NCBI GenBank assembly: GCA_012103455.1
Contig: WLWT01000002.1
Location: 558,001 to 622,000 of the forward strand
Direction of reading: 5' to 3'
Length of the DNA stretch: 64,000 bases
From: Gammaproteobacteria bacterium
GTDB taxonomy: Bacteria; Pseudomonadota; Gammaproteobacteria; HK1
The notes beneath the pieces are model-generated. The model searched no databases and had not been told where the DNA came from. It worked only from the letters and a program-made list of their open reading frames with translations. A program made the translations under genes and the position numbers. Of this stretch, positions 26,890 through 36,043 are shown piece by piece (within the stretch, counting starts at the first letter, position 1; the number at the start of each line of letters is the position of its first letter).

Positions 26890-27271
26890 AGCTCACGGGT
26901 ATCTCCCTTGCCAGATCCCCACGGGGCGATACGGGTATGCCTCCAGCGACACGCCAGAGGTTGCCGGGCATTCACCCATCGGGCCGCTCCAGCGTCGGAA
27001 CCATTGACCTTCAGACTCACCCGCAGCCAGACTCACCCACAGCATCGCGGTCGCGATTGCCGCCAATGCTGTAGACATGCTCACGGCGATGCCGATCCAG
27101 CGCCCCGAATTGACACACGATCTCGCGGTCTTCGGCATCGTTCAGCGGCCCAAATGCGGCGCTGTAGACGCCGACATCGATCGCGGTGTCCCACTCGAAT
27201 GGTGGACCGCCTTCATCGCCACCGTGTTCAGACTGCCGCAGTGCGTCTGCGAGGCTTTCCGCGGCCCTTGA
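26890..27271. other. Spacer with weak frames only
   Basis: The minus frame at 26893-27138 has one hydrophobic segment (ALAAIATAMLWVSLAA) but no recognisable family or ribosome-binding site; the plus frame at 27077-27271 is equally unconvincing. I see no supported gene. Confidence 0.35.
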
Positions 27272-27352
27272 GCTTGCCGTAGCTCACATGAGCACAACCT
27301 TCTTGGATTTCTACTGCAGGGCGGAGCCGTTATCGGCCTACCTGTCTACGTC

Positions 27353-27868
27353 TTGTTCTTTAATGGCTCCTCTTGGTGGTTGTTGGCGTTCTTTCCTCTT
27401 GAGTTTGCCGGGATGATTCCCTTGTCCATAATGAGTTCTATGCTCAAGAGCCTGGAAGATACGCCGGGTGCAGTCGCTCCATCCGGACTCAACGGACCTT
27501 CCGAAGTTCAGACCACTGTTGCAGAGATCGACGCCTTCCTAGACAAGCAGGCATCGTTGTGTCGCGATGTCATTCGCAGAGATGCCGTCACATCGGCCAA
27601 CGAGCAAGACAAAACCGTCCACTCAATTCGACATGACGGTCTTCAACCCGACCACCTCGCATTGATTCTCATTACCAATGTCCTCGGTAATCGGTTGACG
27701 AGCGGTCATTACCACGTGTATCGAGGGGTTCTCAGCGCCATAGGCGACGATATGCTCAATCTGTGGGGTACCGCCGTATCTGCTATGCATCAGCGCGGCT
27801 ACTACTCGGACGATGAAGCGCAAGAAGATATGCGCTGGATTCAAGCGGAGATCAACAATGTCGGCTAA
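27353..27868 (+). CDS. Hypothetical protein with N-terminal hydrophobic segment, followed by an attC-like palindrome
   Basis: About 171 codons from a TTG at 27353; the frame opens at about 27272 with GFLLQGGAVIGLPVYVLFF, so the true start may lie upstream and be lost. The N-terminus is a hydrophobic stretch (WWLLAFFPLEFAGMIPL). The rest is soluble and acidic (EVQTTVAEIDAFLDKQASLCRDVI, then DDEAQEDMRWIQAEINNVG). I do not recognise the family. It stands alone and is followed after three bases by a 90-bp imperfect palindrome with ends GCCCTAAC/GTTAGGGC, the arrangement of an integron gene cassette. Confidence 0.5.
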   Translation: MFFNGSSWWLLAFFPLEFAGMIPLSIMSSMLKSLEDTPGAVAPSGLNGPSEVQTTVAEIDAFLDKQASLCRDVIRRDAVTSANEQDKTVHSIRHDGLQPDHLALILITNVLGNRLTSGHYHVYRGVLSAIGDDMLNLWGTAVSAMHQRGYYSDDEAQEDMRWIQAEINNVG

Positions 27869-27870
27869 TA

Positions 27871-27960
27871 GCCCTAACAAATAAGGATAGGTCAACAAAT
27901 AAGGCTAGGTCGCGCGTAGCCGCGACCTGCTCCGGTGTTGGACAAGCCCGGTGTTAGGGC
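27871..27960 (+). repeat. attC-like imperfect palindrome
   Basis: Ends are an exact inverted pair GCCCTAAC (27871-27878) and GTTAGGGC (27953-27960). Inside, GTCAAC near the left faces GTTGGAC near the right, and the centre is an 8-bp perfect stem AGGTCGCG/CGCGACCT (27907-27914 and 27921-27928). Position directly behind an orphan gene, length and box-like symmetry resemble an integron attC site, though the outermost base deviates from the RYYYAAC/GTTRRRY consensus. A plain transcription terminator is the alternative. Confidence 0.45.
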
Positions 27961-28145
27961 AGCCTTAGTGTATGGTAATTAGTTCGAGGTGTTCGGCGGC
28001 AGGCGGGGGTTGGCGGAATTCGGGCTTTGTTGAAGCCGAGCGGTAGCCTGAGCCAGCCCGGCCAAACTTGGAGGATGCCATAGCCCAAGACCCACCCTCC
28101 CTATAGTGAGTGTGGCGGCGCAATCCAATCGCCTGCGCCGCAAGG

Positions 28146-29205
28146 CTAGCGTTTCAGGCAGCCATGCCGTGACTCACCCCCCCGGTAGTGGCGGTCCGAG
28201 TGGCGAGATAAACGCCCTGTTTGGTATGAACGACCCACCTCGCATGGGAGAACCGCAGTGCGGGCAGTGAAAAGGTCTAGCCGTTTTGGGTGACACCGGC
28301 GCCGGTGCGATGTGCCGTACCCACTGCACGAGCCGCCATAATGGCTTGGCGTTGCCATGAAGCAAACCGTAGTTGCGCACCGGCGGTATGCGCTTGGGCA
28401 GGAGGTGCATGGCGATACGCCACAGGCACTCGACTAAGGGCCAGGTCAGGCGCTCCTATTTGCGGGTCTTGGCGTGGCGATAAGGAAAAGTAACGGTGCG
28501 CTGAGCGCGTTCGAACCGAACCATATCGCCCTCGCCAATCACAGCGCGGTAGAGAGAGCGGGATAGATATTTCAGTGCGGGTAAACCGTTGCCAACCGAT
28601 TGACAGTGCCCCCCCCCTTCTTGGGCAACGATTTAGGCAGCGTGAGCCCGCTGTTGCACCACTCATCAAGACACTTCGCCCGCAACACCTTGGCCAGGGC
28701 GAAGCCATTGAACAGATAATCGCGCTCATCCAGCGCGCGCCACAGGCAAGGTTGACCTGACTGACGCGGCACACCCCCACCCGGTATGAGGACCGGTAGA
28801 TGGGGAGGGTCAGTCACTCGGGGCGAGTGAGTGGGCAGTACGGCACAAAAGCCGCTATCGGCGTTGAGTGGTGGAGGATTGATTCCGAAGGTCTTGAGGG
28901 GTTGAGCGACAGCGGCGAACAGGCCAGCCTAGACGCGCTCAGGTTCGCGGTAGGCCAAGGCGCGTAGCGCCGCGGGCAGGGTAACAGTGGCCATGAAGTC
29001 AGGGACCGGCCAGCGCTTGGCCCGCTGGCGCTCCAGCCCGTCCTGGGCGCTGGCGTGTTGGCACCGGGGACAACTACGGTGACCACACGAACGCCTTCGA
29101 GAGTGTTGATGAGCCCAATGGGTGCAATCCATCGAAGTCGCCCCCACGGCACCCGTGCGACCAAGAGCGATAGCCTGTAGGCCGTGGCGTTGATGAGCGG
29201 TGAGC
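28146..29205 (-). pseudogene. IS91-family transposase, fragmented by frameshifts
   Basis: Successive minus-strand frames give blocks of an IS91/IS801-like HUH (Y2) transposase: CGHRSCPRCQ (zinc finger), LERQRAKRWPVPDFMATVTLPAALRALA, LAKVLRAKCLDEW, LTWPLVECLWRIAMHLLPKRIPPVRNYGLLH and a second CPHCG near the end. At least three frameshifts separate them. Elements of this family move by rolling-circle transposition; this copy is dead. Confidence 0.7.
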
Positions 29206-29223
29206 GGGGGCCGGCGTGTTTAA

Positions 29224-30226
29224 TCAACTCAGCCATCCCGCTGCGCACCAACTCAGCCAATCGAGGTGAGGCATTGATGCCGAGCCCGCCTCACCCCATA
29301 GGGTGCGCAATGTTGATGCAAACCGGCCAACCAGGGCCTCCGGCATTGCCTGGGCATCGCCCGCGCTTTTCTCGGTCATAGGCACATAGCGAGCGGTGGT
29401 CTTAGGACAGGCGTGCCCCCGTTGATGCTCAATAGCACTGAGTGTGAGTCCCGCCTCCAACATAGGTGGGGCGTCGCTATGACGAAGGGAATGAATCGAG
29501 ACGCGCTTTAGGACCCGTGCATCAGCAACGCCCTGCTGAAAGCCCTTTTGCCCGTTGGCGCGGTCCAATGAGCCGGTGGCCGAGGCCCCGTCACGGCGAG
29601 GGAACACCCCTCGTGGATGGCGATGAGGGCACCACAGCTTGCGCAGAACCGGCAACGTCATTGACGGCAAAAGCACAAAGCGAGCTTGATGGCCCTTGGA
29701 GGTGCGGATAGGTACCTGCCCGCGCTCACGGTCGATGTCGGCGCACCCAAGGCGCCGTGTGTCACCCCGGCGCAGACCCAACGTATCCGTGACGAACCCC
29801 AAGCACTGAAGGTCAAACCGGCGAGTGATGTGGAGAATGTGGGCACGCTCATTTGGCGTCAGGCTATCGGGTAGGCGCTGGGTCTTGGGCGCCTTAGCGA
29901 AATCGAGCCCGGGCCATGATTGAGCGAGGACTTCTGCGTAGAGAAAGCGAATACCGTGACGGTCAATCTTCATGGGGGCCCAGGCAGGCGTTTGGAGCAG
30001 GCAGTCGACAGGGGGGTCGAGCTTCTGCCTTGGTGACATCGCCCGGGCAGCGCTTGAGGTGTTCGCCCAGGCGGCGCACGCCTGTGGCATAGCCCGCAAT
30101 GGTTTTACGGGCATGGCCTTTGAGTTTTAGGGCGCGTAGGCGTTTCTGGTATAACGCCTCAAAGCCGGACTTCTCGTGTGCTTGCCTGAGGCGGGTTCCC
30201 AATGACACACGCCGAATTGCGGGCAC
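29224..30226 (-). pseudogene. Tyrosine recombinase beside the IS91 transposase, frameshifted
   Basis: The N-terminal SAM-like domain (RLRQAHEKSGFEALYQKRLRAL, then HARKTIAGYATGVRRLGEHL) is in one frame, and the catalytic part is in another: GLRRGDTRRLGCADID (first Arg), HSLRHSDAPPMLEAG (His and second Arg) and TTARYVPM (Tyr nucleophile). The junction is near 30010. IS91-like elements frequently carry a linked XerD-like recombinase upstream of the transposase, as here. Both genes are broken, so the pair is a relic. Confidence 0.7.
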
Positions 30227-30369
30227 GGGGAAGTCTCCGCTTCATCTAAACCATGAGTAAAAGCCAATGGCTTCAAGCTGCCGCGTAGCGGCTTCGTCCA
30301 ACAAACACATGCACTAGACCTCGCGCTGCGCGCTCGGCCAGTGATGCAGGCCGTTATATTTCTTAAGGG

Positions 30370-31087
30370 CACACATACATCTCTCATATTTTGATGAAAA
30401 CAAATACACCGAAGAGAATCCTTTTTTCTTCATCGGTGGATATGTGCTCCCTGAAGATAAGGCTCTTGATTTGGAGTCAACTCTTACTCGAATCCAATCG
30501 AACTTTTTCGGCTCTACTGCATTAATTCCAGATAACGAGTTTTATGGAAAGGAAATGTTCCACGGTAAGGGTCAGTTCAAGAAACAAAAGCTCAGCAACG
30601 CGTTCAATTATTCGATGATATTGCAACATTCATCATTAATAACAAATTGCCGGTAAGAATGGTTTGTATTGATGTAAAAGCACACAGAGCCAAATACACA
30701 TACCCTGTCCCAGAATATCGTTTGGGGTTAATGCTCATTCTCGAACGATTTTGCGATTATCTTGAGTCCGTTGATGATCTAGGGGCAGTATTCGGTGATT
30801 ATGAAAAGGATAAAATTACAAGGGCGGTCATTGATTTCTCAGAATTCAAAATGTCAGGTAGGACGCCAATGTATTTTGGCCGTCCGCTTGGCAGGCTAAT
30901 AGATACAGTCTATTTTACCCATTCTCACCATAGCCGCTTCCTTCAGGTCGCGGATGTGTTGGTGTATATGGCCGGTAGATACGAGAATATGCCGTCTAGA
31001 CCAGCTAAGTGGCATGACCAGCAAGTATTTGATATATGGCAAAAAATTAAGGCCAGCACGGATGTCGAAATCCAGCGCTGGCCTTAG
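30370..31087 (+). pseudogene. DUF3800-domain protein, frameshifted
   Basis: The first frame has SYFDENKYTEENPFFFIGGYVLPED, the typical DUF3800 start (Asp-Glu near the N-terminus, then a GGYV strand). The second frame, from about 30610, reads FDDIATFIINNKLPVRMVC and ends with HSHHSRFLQVADVLVYMAGRY, the conserved C-terminal HSxxSxxLQxAD. A one-base loss near 30605 would explain the split. DUF3800 has an RNase H-like fold and often occurs in mobile and defence regions. The AT-rich composition differs clearly from the surroundings. No proper start is visible; the 5' end lies against the recombinase relic. Confidence 0.65.
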
Positions 31088-31189
31088 GTATTCGGAACGA
31101 CTAGTCTCAGATGAGAAGCTCGCTGTGAGGAACGCGAGCGTCTAGTCGCACTAAAAATATAGGGCATATGAGCGCTATTTTCAACAAAA

Positions 31190-31243
31190 TGTAACAAGGA
31201 GCCCCAGGCGGACGCTACGCGCCGCTGGGCTTAGTCGTTATGT
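31190..31243 (+). repeat. Second attC-like palindrome
   Basis: TAACAAGGAGCCCCAGGCGG on the left faces the complement of TAACGACTAAGCCCAGCGGCG on the right around a short GACGCTACGCG loop; the right end is GTTATGT. Length (about 54 bp), TAAC/GTTA boxes and the asymmetric spacer resemble a small attC site. It lies about 100 bp after the DUF3800 relic. Confidence 0.4.
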
Positions 31244-31244
31244 A

Positions 31245-31340
31245 GGCACCTCTAAAAATTACGATTTCGACATTTCGCCAGAGCGAAAGCGACCGATTAT
31301 TGATCATCAGATTTCAGAATGTGGATTATTAAAGGTGCCC
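31245..31340 (+). repeat. Short inverted-repeat element with MITE-like ends
   Basis: Starts GGCACCTCTAAAAATTACGA and ends with the complement of GGGCACCTTTAATAATCCAC. The termini match those of copies A-D (GGGCACCTCTAAAAAT), but the interior is different and only about 96 bp long. No target duplication is evident. A further lone terminus, GGGCACCTCTAA, lies at 31479-31490 beside the proW stop codon. Confidence 0.5.
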
Positions 31341-31492
31341 CCCAGTTCGTCGAGGCGCAACAGCCGCGGCCGCAGGTATTCGCGCAGTTCCGTTTTCAGC
31401 CGCCCGGTGCGTTGCGCACCGGCCCAGGACTTTGGGGGAGCACTACACTAGCAATCCCGCCGCCGCGGAGCGGGTAAAGGGCACCTCTAAAG
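31341..31492. other. Spacer between repeat relics and proW
   Basis: The minus strand has a short run reading roughly TELREYLRPRLLRLDEL, which could be a fragment of an old coding region, but no gene is supported. The lone repeat terminus at 31479-31490 precedes the proW stop. Confidence 0.3.
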
Positions 31493-33016
31493 TTATTTAC
31501 GCTCGCCCTGGACGATGCGATCCAGGATCATGGCGCAGAACAAGATGGCGAAGCCGGCCAGAATCCCCTGACCCACATTGGCATATTGCAAAGCTTCCAG
31601 CACATCCTCGCCGAGTCCTTTAGCGCCGATGAGCGAGGCCACCACCACCATGGCCAAACTCAGCATGATGGTTTGGTTGATGCCGGCGCGGATGGATGGG
31701 CCGGCCAGGGGTAGATCGACGCGGGTCAGTAAATACCACTTGCTGGCGCCATAGGAGATGGCCGCTTCGCGCACGTTCTCGGGCACGCCCCGCAACCCCA
31801 GTACGGTAAGGCGCACCACCGGTGTGCCGCCAAAGATCATGGTGGTAACGACGGCGGCTGGTTTGCCGGTGCCGAAAAATGCAATCACGGGGATCATGAA
31901 CACAAAAGCCGGCATGGTTTGCATGAAATCCATGATGGGCCGGATGAACGCATAGAAGCGCGGCCGCCGCGCGCAGAACATTCCCAGGGGAATACCGATG
32001 GCGATGGACAAACACGCCGCCGTTCCCAATAGCGCCAGTGTGGTCATGGCTTTTTCCCAAAAGCCCAGCAAACCCATATAGGCGAGGAAGGCACCGGAGA
32101 AGATCGCCGCGCGCAGGCCCGCCGACAGCGCCGTCAGCAAGACGATAAAACTGGCGATCACCATCCACGGTGTTGTTACGAAAATGATTTCCAGGCCATC
32201 GAGTACGAAGCGGATGACGGTAGTAACGGCATCGAATAGGGTTTCGCCGTTGCGCACGCAAAAATCGAAAAACCATTCGACCCCTTTGATGCTCTCCAAC
32301 CGTATAAACCCCTCGGTTGGGAACGCCATCAGAACGCCGTAGGCACCGGGAAAACTGTAGTGAGTAACCGTCGCTCCGATGACCAGCAACGTGAATCCGA
32401 CACTCAGACCGATATGCCACGGCGTCATCCCTTTGCCAATGGACGGATTCGAGAGCCACTCCGAGAAGCGGCGTTCGAGCAAGCGGTTAGCCATTACCGC
32501 TTGTGCCAGTTTGATAACCAGCAATGCCAGGGCGCCGGCCAAAGCTATCCAGACGCCGGACGCTTCCAGTTGTTCGGCTTCCAGGCGAATGCCGCCGATG
32601 GCGTCCTCCAACGACTGTACGGTCCGCTGGTAAACGTCGATCTTGCCGGAATTCTTTTCGATGGCCGCGGCTAGCTGTTGGCGGCGAAGTTCAAGGGTGC
32701 CTTCGATTTGGCCGATGCGGTGCCAGGCAGCAGCGGCCAGATCGCCGAATAAGCCCCGTATCACCTGTACCCAGGCGAATGTCTCCAAGATAAGGAACGC
32801 GAGGCCCCAATTCCACATGCCGCGCATGCCGTACCAGATCGGTCCGAGTAAGCCGGCGCCCAGGTTGAAGGTCCAGACAAAACGGGCATCGGCGCCAATC
32901 TTGCGAAACGCCGCCACATAGTAGCCGGGGCGTGTAACCACGAAGTCACGGGTGAGCCGCGCCCGCTCGGCGGTGATGTTCTGCGCCGAGTTTGTCTCTG
33001 CGGGCGTATTGCTCAC
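31493..33016 (-). CDS. proW: Glycine betaine/proline-type ABC transporter permease (ProW)
   Basis: A 507-aa integral membrane protein, longer than typical ProW (about 350 aa) because of an N-terminal extension with hydrophobic segments (GAGLLGPIWYGMRGMWNWGLAFLILETFAWV) and a helical, coiled-coil-like stretch at about 100-170 (LRRQQLAAAIEKNSG). The C-terminal half is the standard permease domain with VLGLRGVPENVREAAISYGASKWYLLTRVDLPLAGPSI, the ATPase-contact loop, and LIGAKGLGEDVL. It overlaps proV by ATGA and belongs to the proX-proV-proW operon. The importer would bring in betaine-like solutes, consistent with the demethylation cluster nearby. Confidence 0.88.
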   Translation of the reverse strand: MSNTPAETNSAQNITAERARLTRDFVVTRPGYYVAAFRKIGADARFVWTFNLGAGLLGPIWYGMRGMWNWGLAFLILETFAWVQVIRGLFGDLAAAAWHRIGQIEGTLELRRQQLAAAIEKNSGKIDVYQRTVQSLEDAIGGIRLEAEQLEASGVWIALAGALALLVIKLAQAVMANRLLERRFSEWLSNPSIGKGMTPWHIGLSVGFTLLVIGATVTHYSFPGAYGVLMAFPTEGFIRLESIKGVEWFFDFCVRNGETLFDAVTTVIRFVLDGLEIIFVTTPWMVIASFIVLLTALSAGLRAAIFSGAFLAYMGLLGFWEKAMTTLALLGTAACLSIAIGIPLGMFCARRPRFYAFIRPIMDFMQTMPAFVFMIPVIAFFGTGKPAAVVTTMIFGGTPVVRLTVLGLRGVPENVREAAISYGASKWYLLTRVDLPLAGPSIRAGINQTIMLSLAMVVVASLIGAKGLGEDVLEALQYANVGQGILAGFAILFCAMILDRIVQGERK

Positions 33017-34065
33017 GCTACATCCGCTCCTTCGATGACGGTGCGCAGGATGTCCCGTGACGTGACGATGCCCACGGTTTGCTCAGCGCGCGTCACTGCG
33101 ATAGGTGATTCGTCGCCGATGGCCATGTTGATGAGCGAACTCAAGCTCTCACTCTCCGGTACCTGTCGCAGGTCGCCGCCAAGCGGGCCATGGGTGTGTA
33201 CGAATTGTGCCACCGGTGTCATGACGGCATTGGCTTTGACGATCTTGAGCCGCGATATGCCGGCGACGAAGTCGGCCACGTAATCGTCCGCCGGATGCAT
33301 GACGATATCCTCGGCGGTCCCGATCTGCACCACAGCGCCGTCGCGCATGATGGCGATGCGGTCACCTACCCGTACCGCCTCGTCCAGATCATGGGTGATA
33401 AATACCGTGGTTTTGTTCATCTTCGCCGATAGCTTGATGAACTCATCTTGCAGTTGCCGCCGAATCAACGGGTCTAGCGCGCTGAACGGTTCATCCATCA
33501 GCAGCACATCGGGATCGGCCGCCAGCGCCCGGGCCAAGCCCACCCGCTGTTGCATCCCTCCGGACAGCTCGTGGGCGAATTTGTTGCCCCAGCCATCCAA
33601 CTCGACTAGCGACACGATCTTCGCCGCGATGCGCATACGTTCATTTTTGTTGATCGCGCGAATTTCAAGCGGCATGGCGATGTTGTCCAGCACCGACCAG
33701 TGCGGCAGCAGTCCGAAGTTCTGGAACACCATGGCCACTTTGTGGTTACGAAAAGTCTGTAGCGCCGGGGGCTCCAGGGACATCACATCGACGCCATCGA
33801 CGATCACCGATCCAGCGGTGGGTTCCAGCAGCCGGTTGATATGGCGGACCAGGGTCGATTTGCCGCTGCCCGACAGCCCCATGACGCAGAATATCTCGCC
33901 GCGCTTGACGGCCAAGCTCACATCCGCAACACCCACCACGGCATCGTGCTGCTCCAACAATGCTTGTTTGGTGAATGCCCCGCCACGGGCTACATTGAGG
34001 ACGTGCAGAGGGTTGGCGCCAAAGATCTTCCAAACGTTGGCGATTTCGATGGCAGTATCGGACAT
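33013..34065 (-). CDS. proV: Glycine betaine/proline-type ABC transporter ATPase (ProV)
   Basis: About 350 aa from the ATG at 34065 (MSDTAIEIANVWKIFG). Walker A GLSGSGKST, signature LSGGMQQRVGLARALA, Walker B VLLMDEPFSALDPLIRRQ and a switch His in TVFITHDLDEA are intact. The C-terminus contains a CBS-like regulatory tail (INMAIGDESPIAVT, then VIVTSRDILRTVI), as in ProV/OpuA where it senses ionic strength. A longer start at 34128 exists in the frame but would add an unrelated tail. Its stop overlaps proW; a strong hairpin lies between it and proX. Confidence 0.9.
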   Translation of the reverse strand: MSDTAIEIANVWKIFGANPLHVLNVARGGAFTKQALLEQHDAVVGVADVSLAVKRGEIFCVMGLSGSGKSTLVRHINRLLEPTAGSVIVDGVDVMSLEPPALQTFRNHKVAMVFQNFGLLPHWSVLDNIAMPLEIRAINKNERMRIAAKIVSLVELDGWGNKFAHELSGGMQQRVGLARALAADPDVLLMDEPFSALDPLIRRQLQDEFIKLSAKMNKTTVFITHDLDEAVRVGDRIAIMRDGAVVQIGTAEDIVMHPADDYVADFVAGISRLKIVKANAVMTPVAQFVHTHGPLGGDLRQVPESESLSSLINMAIGDESPIAVTRAEQTVGIVTSRDILRTVIEGADVA

Positions 34066-34144
34066 GACGCAAAGGGGTGGGATGGTTATTTGCAAGCAAG
34101 GCCACCAGCCGCGAACGGTGGTGGCCATTATCCGTCAAGTTTGG

Positions 34145-34167
34145 CCGCGGGCGAGATCAGCCCGCGG
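34145..34167 (-). terminator. GC-rich hairpin between proX and proV
   Basis: CCGCGGGC (34145-34152) pairs perfectly with GCCCGCGG (34160-34167) around a 7-base loop. It lies 13 bp after the proX stop and about 80 bp before proV. No T run follows on the minus strand, so it more likely protects the proX message or attenuates read-through than fully terminates. Confidence 0.5.
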
Positions 34168-34179
34168 TGCACGCATCCC

Positions 34180-35160
34180 TCAAAGACCGAGCCAGGCGTC
34201 AACCCGCGCGGAGTTAGTGTTTACCCACTGCTTTGCCACATCCGCCGCCGGACGCCCCTTGCCCGAGATCTCGAAGGCGAAACCGCTGACGTCATCGGCG
34301 TTCAAACCGAACCGGCCAAGGAATTCAAAGATAGCGGGAGAGCGGTCCTGCAGGGATTTCGAATAAGCGATCTGGACGTTCTTCAACGCATCCTTGGTCA
34401 TCACTTTCGATTCTTCATACCAATTCGGTGAATCCGATGGTTGCAGCATTTTGTACTTGGCCGGATCGAATTGCGGCTCGCTGACCATGACCACGTCGAA
34501 CATGTACCAGATCGCGTGGGGTTTATAGCAATAGAAACCATACCCTTCACCTTTGGCGATGGAGTCCTTTACTCTGGCGGTTTTGACGCTCTCCTCGGCG
34601 CGGATGGGTTCGATGAAGGGCAATAGATCGTAGTCACGGACTTTGACTTGATTGACGTTAGCCGAGGCCCAGCCCGGGGCGCCTATCCACATCTCGCCCT
34701 TGCCGTTACCGTCGCTGTCCATGGCTGCCGCCACATCCGGCCGCCCGAAATCGGCGATGTCGCTGATGTTGAGTTTCTTGGCGAAGTCCTTGGATACACA
34801 AAAACCCTGGTTGCCTGCGTAAGAGTTTTGACTGAGTTGAACGGTACCGGCGCCGTCCACGTATTTTTTAGTGAAGCTCTCCTGATTGGGCAGCCACACA
34901 TCGGGGTGTACGTCAATGTCGCCTTTGCCCTGATGCATCGCCTGGAAAATGGTGGCGTTATTGCCAGGCACCAATTCCACCTGTCCACCTATACGTTCTT
35001 CCACCACAACTTTTAACAAGTTGGCGATGGCCTGCGCGCCGGTCCAACTCGGCACGCCTATGGCGACTTTTTCCGCCGCTATCGCCGGTACCGCTATCAA
35101 GCCTAGGGCTATCCCCCCCAGCAATCCAACCGTTGTTTTCTTTAGGGTCGTTTTCTTCAT
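34180..35160 (-). CDS. proX: Glycine betaine/proline-type substrate-binding protein (ProX/OpuAC family)
   Basis: A 326-aa secreted or periplasmic binding protein. The signal peptide is MKKTTLKKTTVGLLGGIALGLIAVPAIA followed by AEKVAIGVPSW. The mature domain reads WTGAQAIANLLKVVVEERIGG, GDIDVHPDVWLPN and GYGFYCYKPHAIWYMF, with the Trp and Tyr residues that cage quaternary ammonium groups in this family. Start ATG 35160 has a perfect GGAGG eight bases upstream; the frame's earlier ATG at 35250 would bury the signal peptide. It is first in the proX-proV-proW operon. The upstream region ends at the MITE copy B (35261). Confidence 0.9.
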   Translation of the reverse strand: MKKTTLKKTTVGLLGGIALGLIAVPAIAAEKVAIGVPSWTGAQAIANLLKVVVEERIGGQVELVPGNNATIFQAMHQGKGDIDVHPDVWLPNQESFTKKYVDGAGTVQLSQNSYAGNQGFCVSKDFAKKLNISDIADFGRPDVAAAMDSDGNGKGEMWIGAPGWASANVNQVKVRDYDLLPFIEPIRAEESVKTARVKDSIAKGEGYGFYCYKPHAIWYMFDVVMVSEPQFDPAKYKMLQPSDSPNWYEESKVMTKDALKNVQIAYSKSLQDRSPAIFEFLGRFGLNADDVSGFAFEISGKGRPAADVAKQWVNTNSARVDAWLGL

Positions 35161-35260
35161 GATCGTCCTCCGTCTATACACTTTAGTGAGATTATCGTTA
35201 TGGCACATTGTTGTGGCCGGGCATGACTGCGCCGCATTGCGTGCTAGCACTGTTGCATAA

Positions 35261-35400
35261 GGGCATCTTTAATAATGCACTTTTTCCGCGATTGCGGCGT
35301 CAGCGCCGTGCTCCAATCTCAGGTATCATCTATACACTGCGGTTGCGCGCGCGGTGCTTCCTCGCACTCACGAAACAATGACTATTTTTAGCAGGCGCCC
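35261..35400 (+). repeat. MITE-like inverted-repeat element, copy B (140 bp)
   Basis: Begins GGGCATCTTTAATAATGCAC and ends with the complement of GGGCGCCTGCTAAAAATAGT. ATAA flanks both ends (35257-35260 and 35401-35404), a 4-bp target duplication. It lies 100 bp upstream of proX and truncates the desulfhydrase relic. Confidence 0.85.
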
Positions 35401-35830
35401 ATAAGCAAATAACGCCGCGCAGCCTCCGCTGTGCAAGAATAGAACATTATTGCCGCTGGCGAAGAAGCCTGAACGGGCAAGCCCTAGCATGCCAGCAAAG
35501 CTTTTGCCCGAATACACCGGACCCAACAGCACACTCTCTATGCGGGCGGCAATGGCTCTATGCGGGCGGCAATGGTAATGGCCTCCCGCAGTGGCGCTAG
35601 CGGGGATGGCGTAGCCCTCGCCCATGTAACCATCGTCCACCTGCACGGCTGCCATAGCTACCCCTGCCGGTCCGGGCTGCACCGCGGACGAGCCCGGTAC
35701 AGTGGTCCCGCTCAATCCGGAAGTTGATGCCGCCGCACATCTGCGAGAGCCGCGCCATGGGTTCCAGCGGGGCCGGCTGGTGACATAGATTGACGCGGGG
35801 AGAGGATTGACGCGGGGAAAGCGAGCCAGC
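35401..35830 (-). pseudogene. D-cysteine desulfhydrase/ACC deaminase relic with internal deletion
   Basis: The N-terminus RVNLCHQPAPLEPMARLSQMCGG and IERDHCTGL match the PLP-dependent D-cysteine desulfhydrase/ACC deaminase family (LPTPLEPMxRL, then IKRDDCTGL). The C-terminal end VQVDDGYMGEGYAIP, LLGPVYSGKSFAGMLGLARSG and NNVLFLHSGGCAALFAY also match. Nearly all the middle, with the PLP lysine, is missing, and frames change. The 3' end runs into MITE copy B. Confidence 0.7.
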
Positions 35831-36043
35831 CGGCAAGGCGGTTACCAACAAGGCGAACCTACTACTTCTGAAGAAGAGAGAGTATCGCGCTCGAACACCG
35901 AATTGGGCTGGTTCTAACTAAACGCTCTGGCGCGCAGCGCTTTGGCGTGTAACATTTACTGTACTCACAGTAGCCTCTACACCGGTCTCAACCCAGGCGT
36001 AGCCGACCGCTAGGCCGCTTTTTGTTACGGAACCCTTGCCGAC

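Noticed and set aside
26893..27138. Minus-strand ORF with a hydrophobic segment
   Set aside because: No ribosome-binding site or family; composition is like the neighbouring non-coding sequence.
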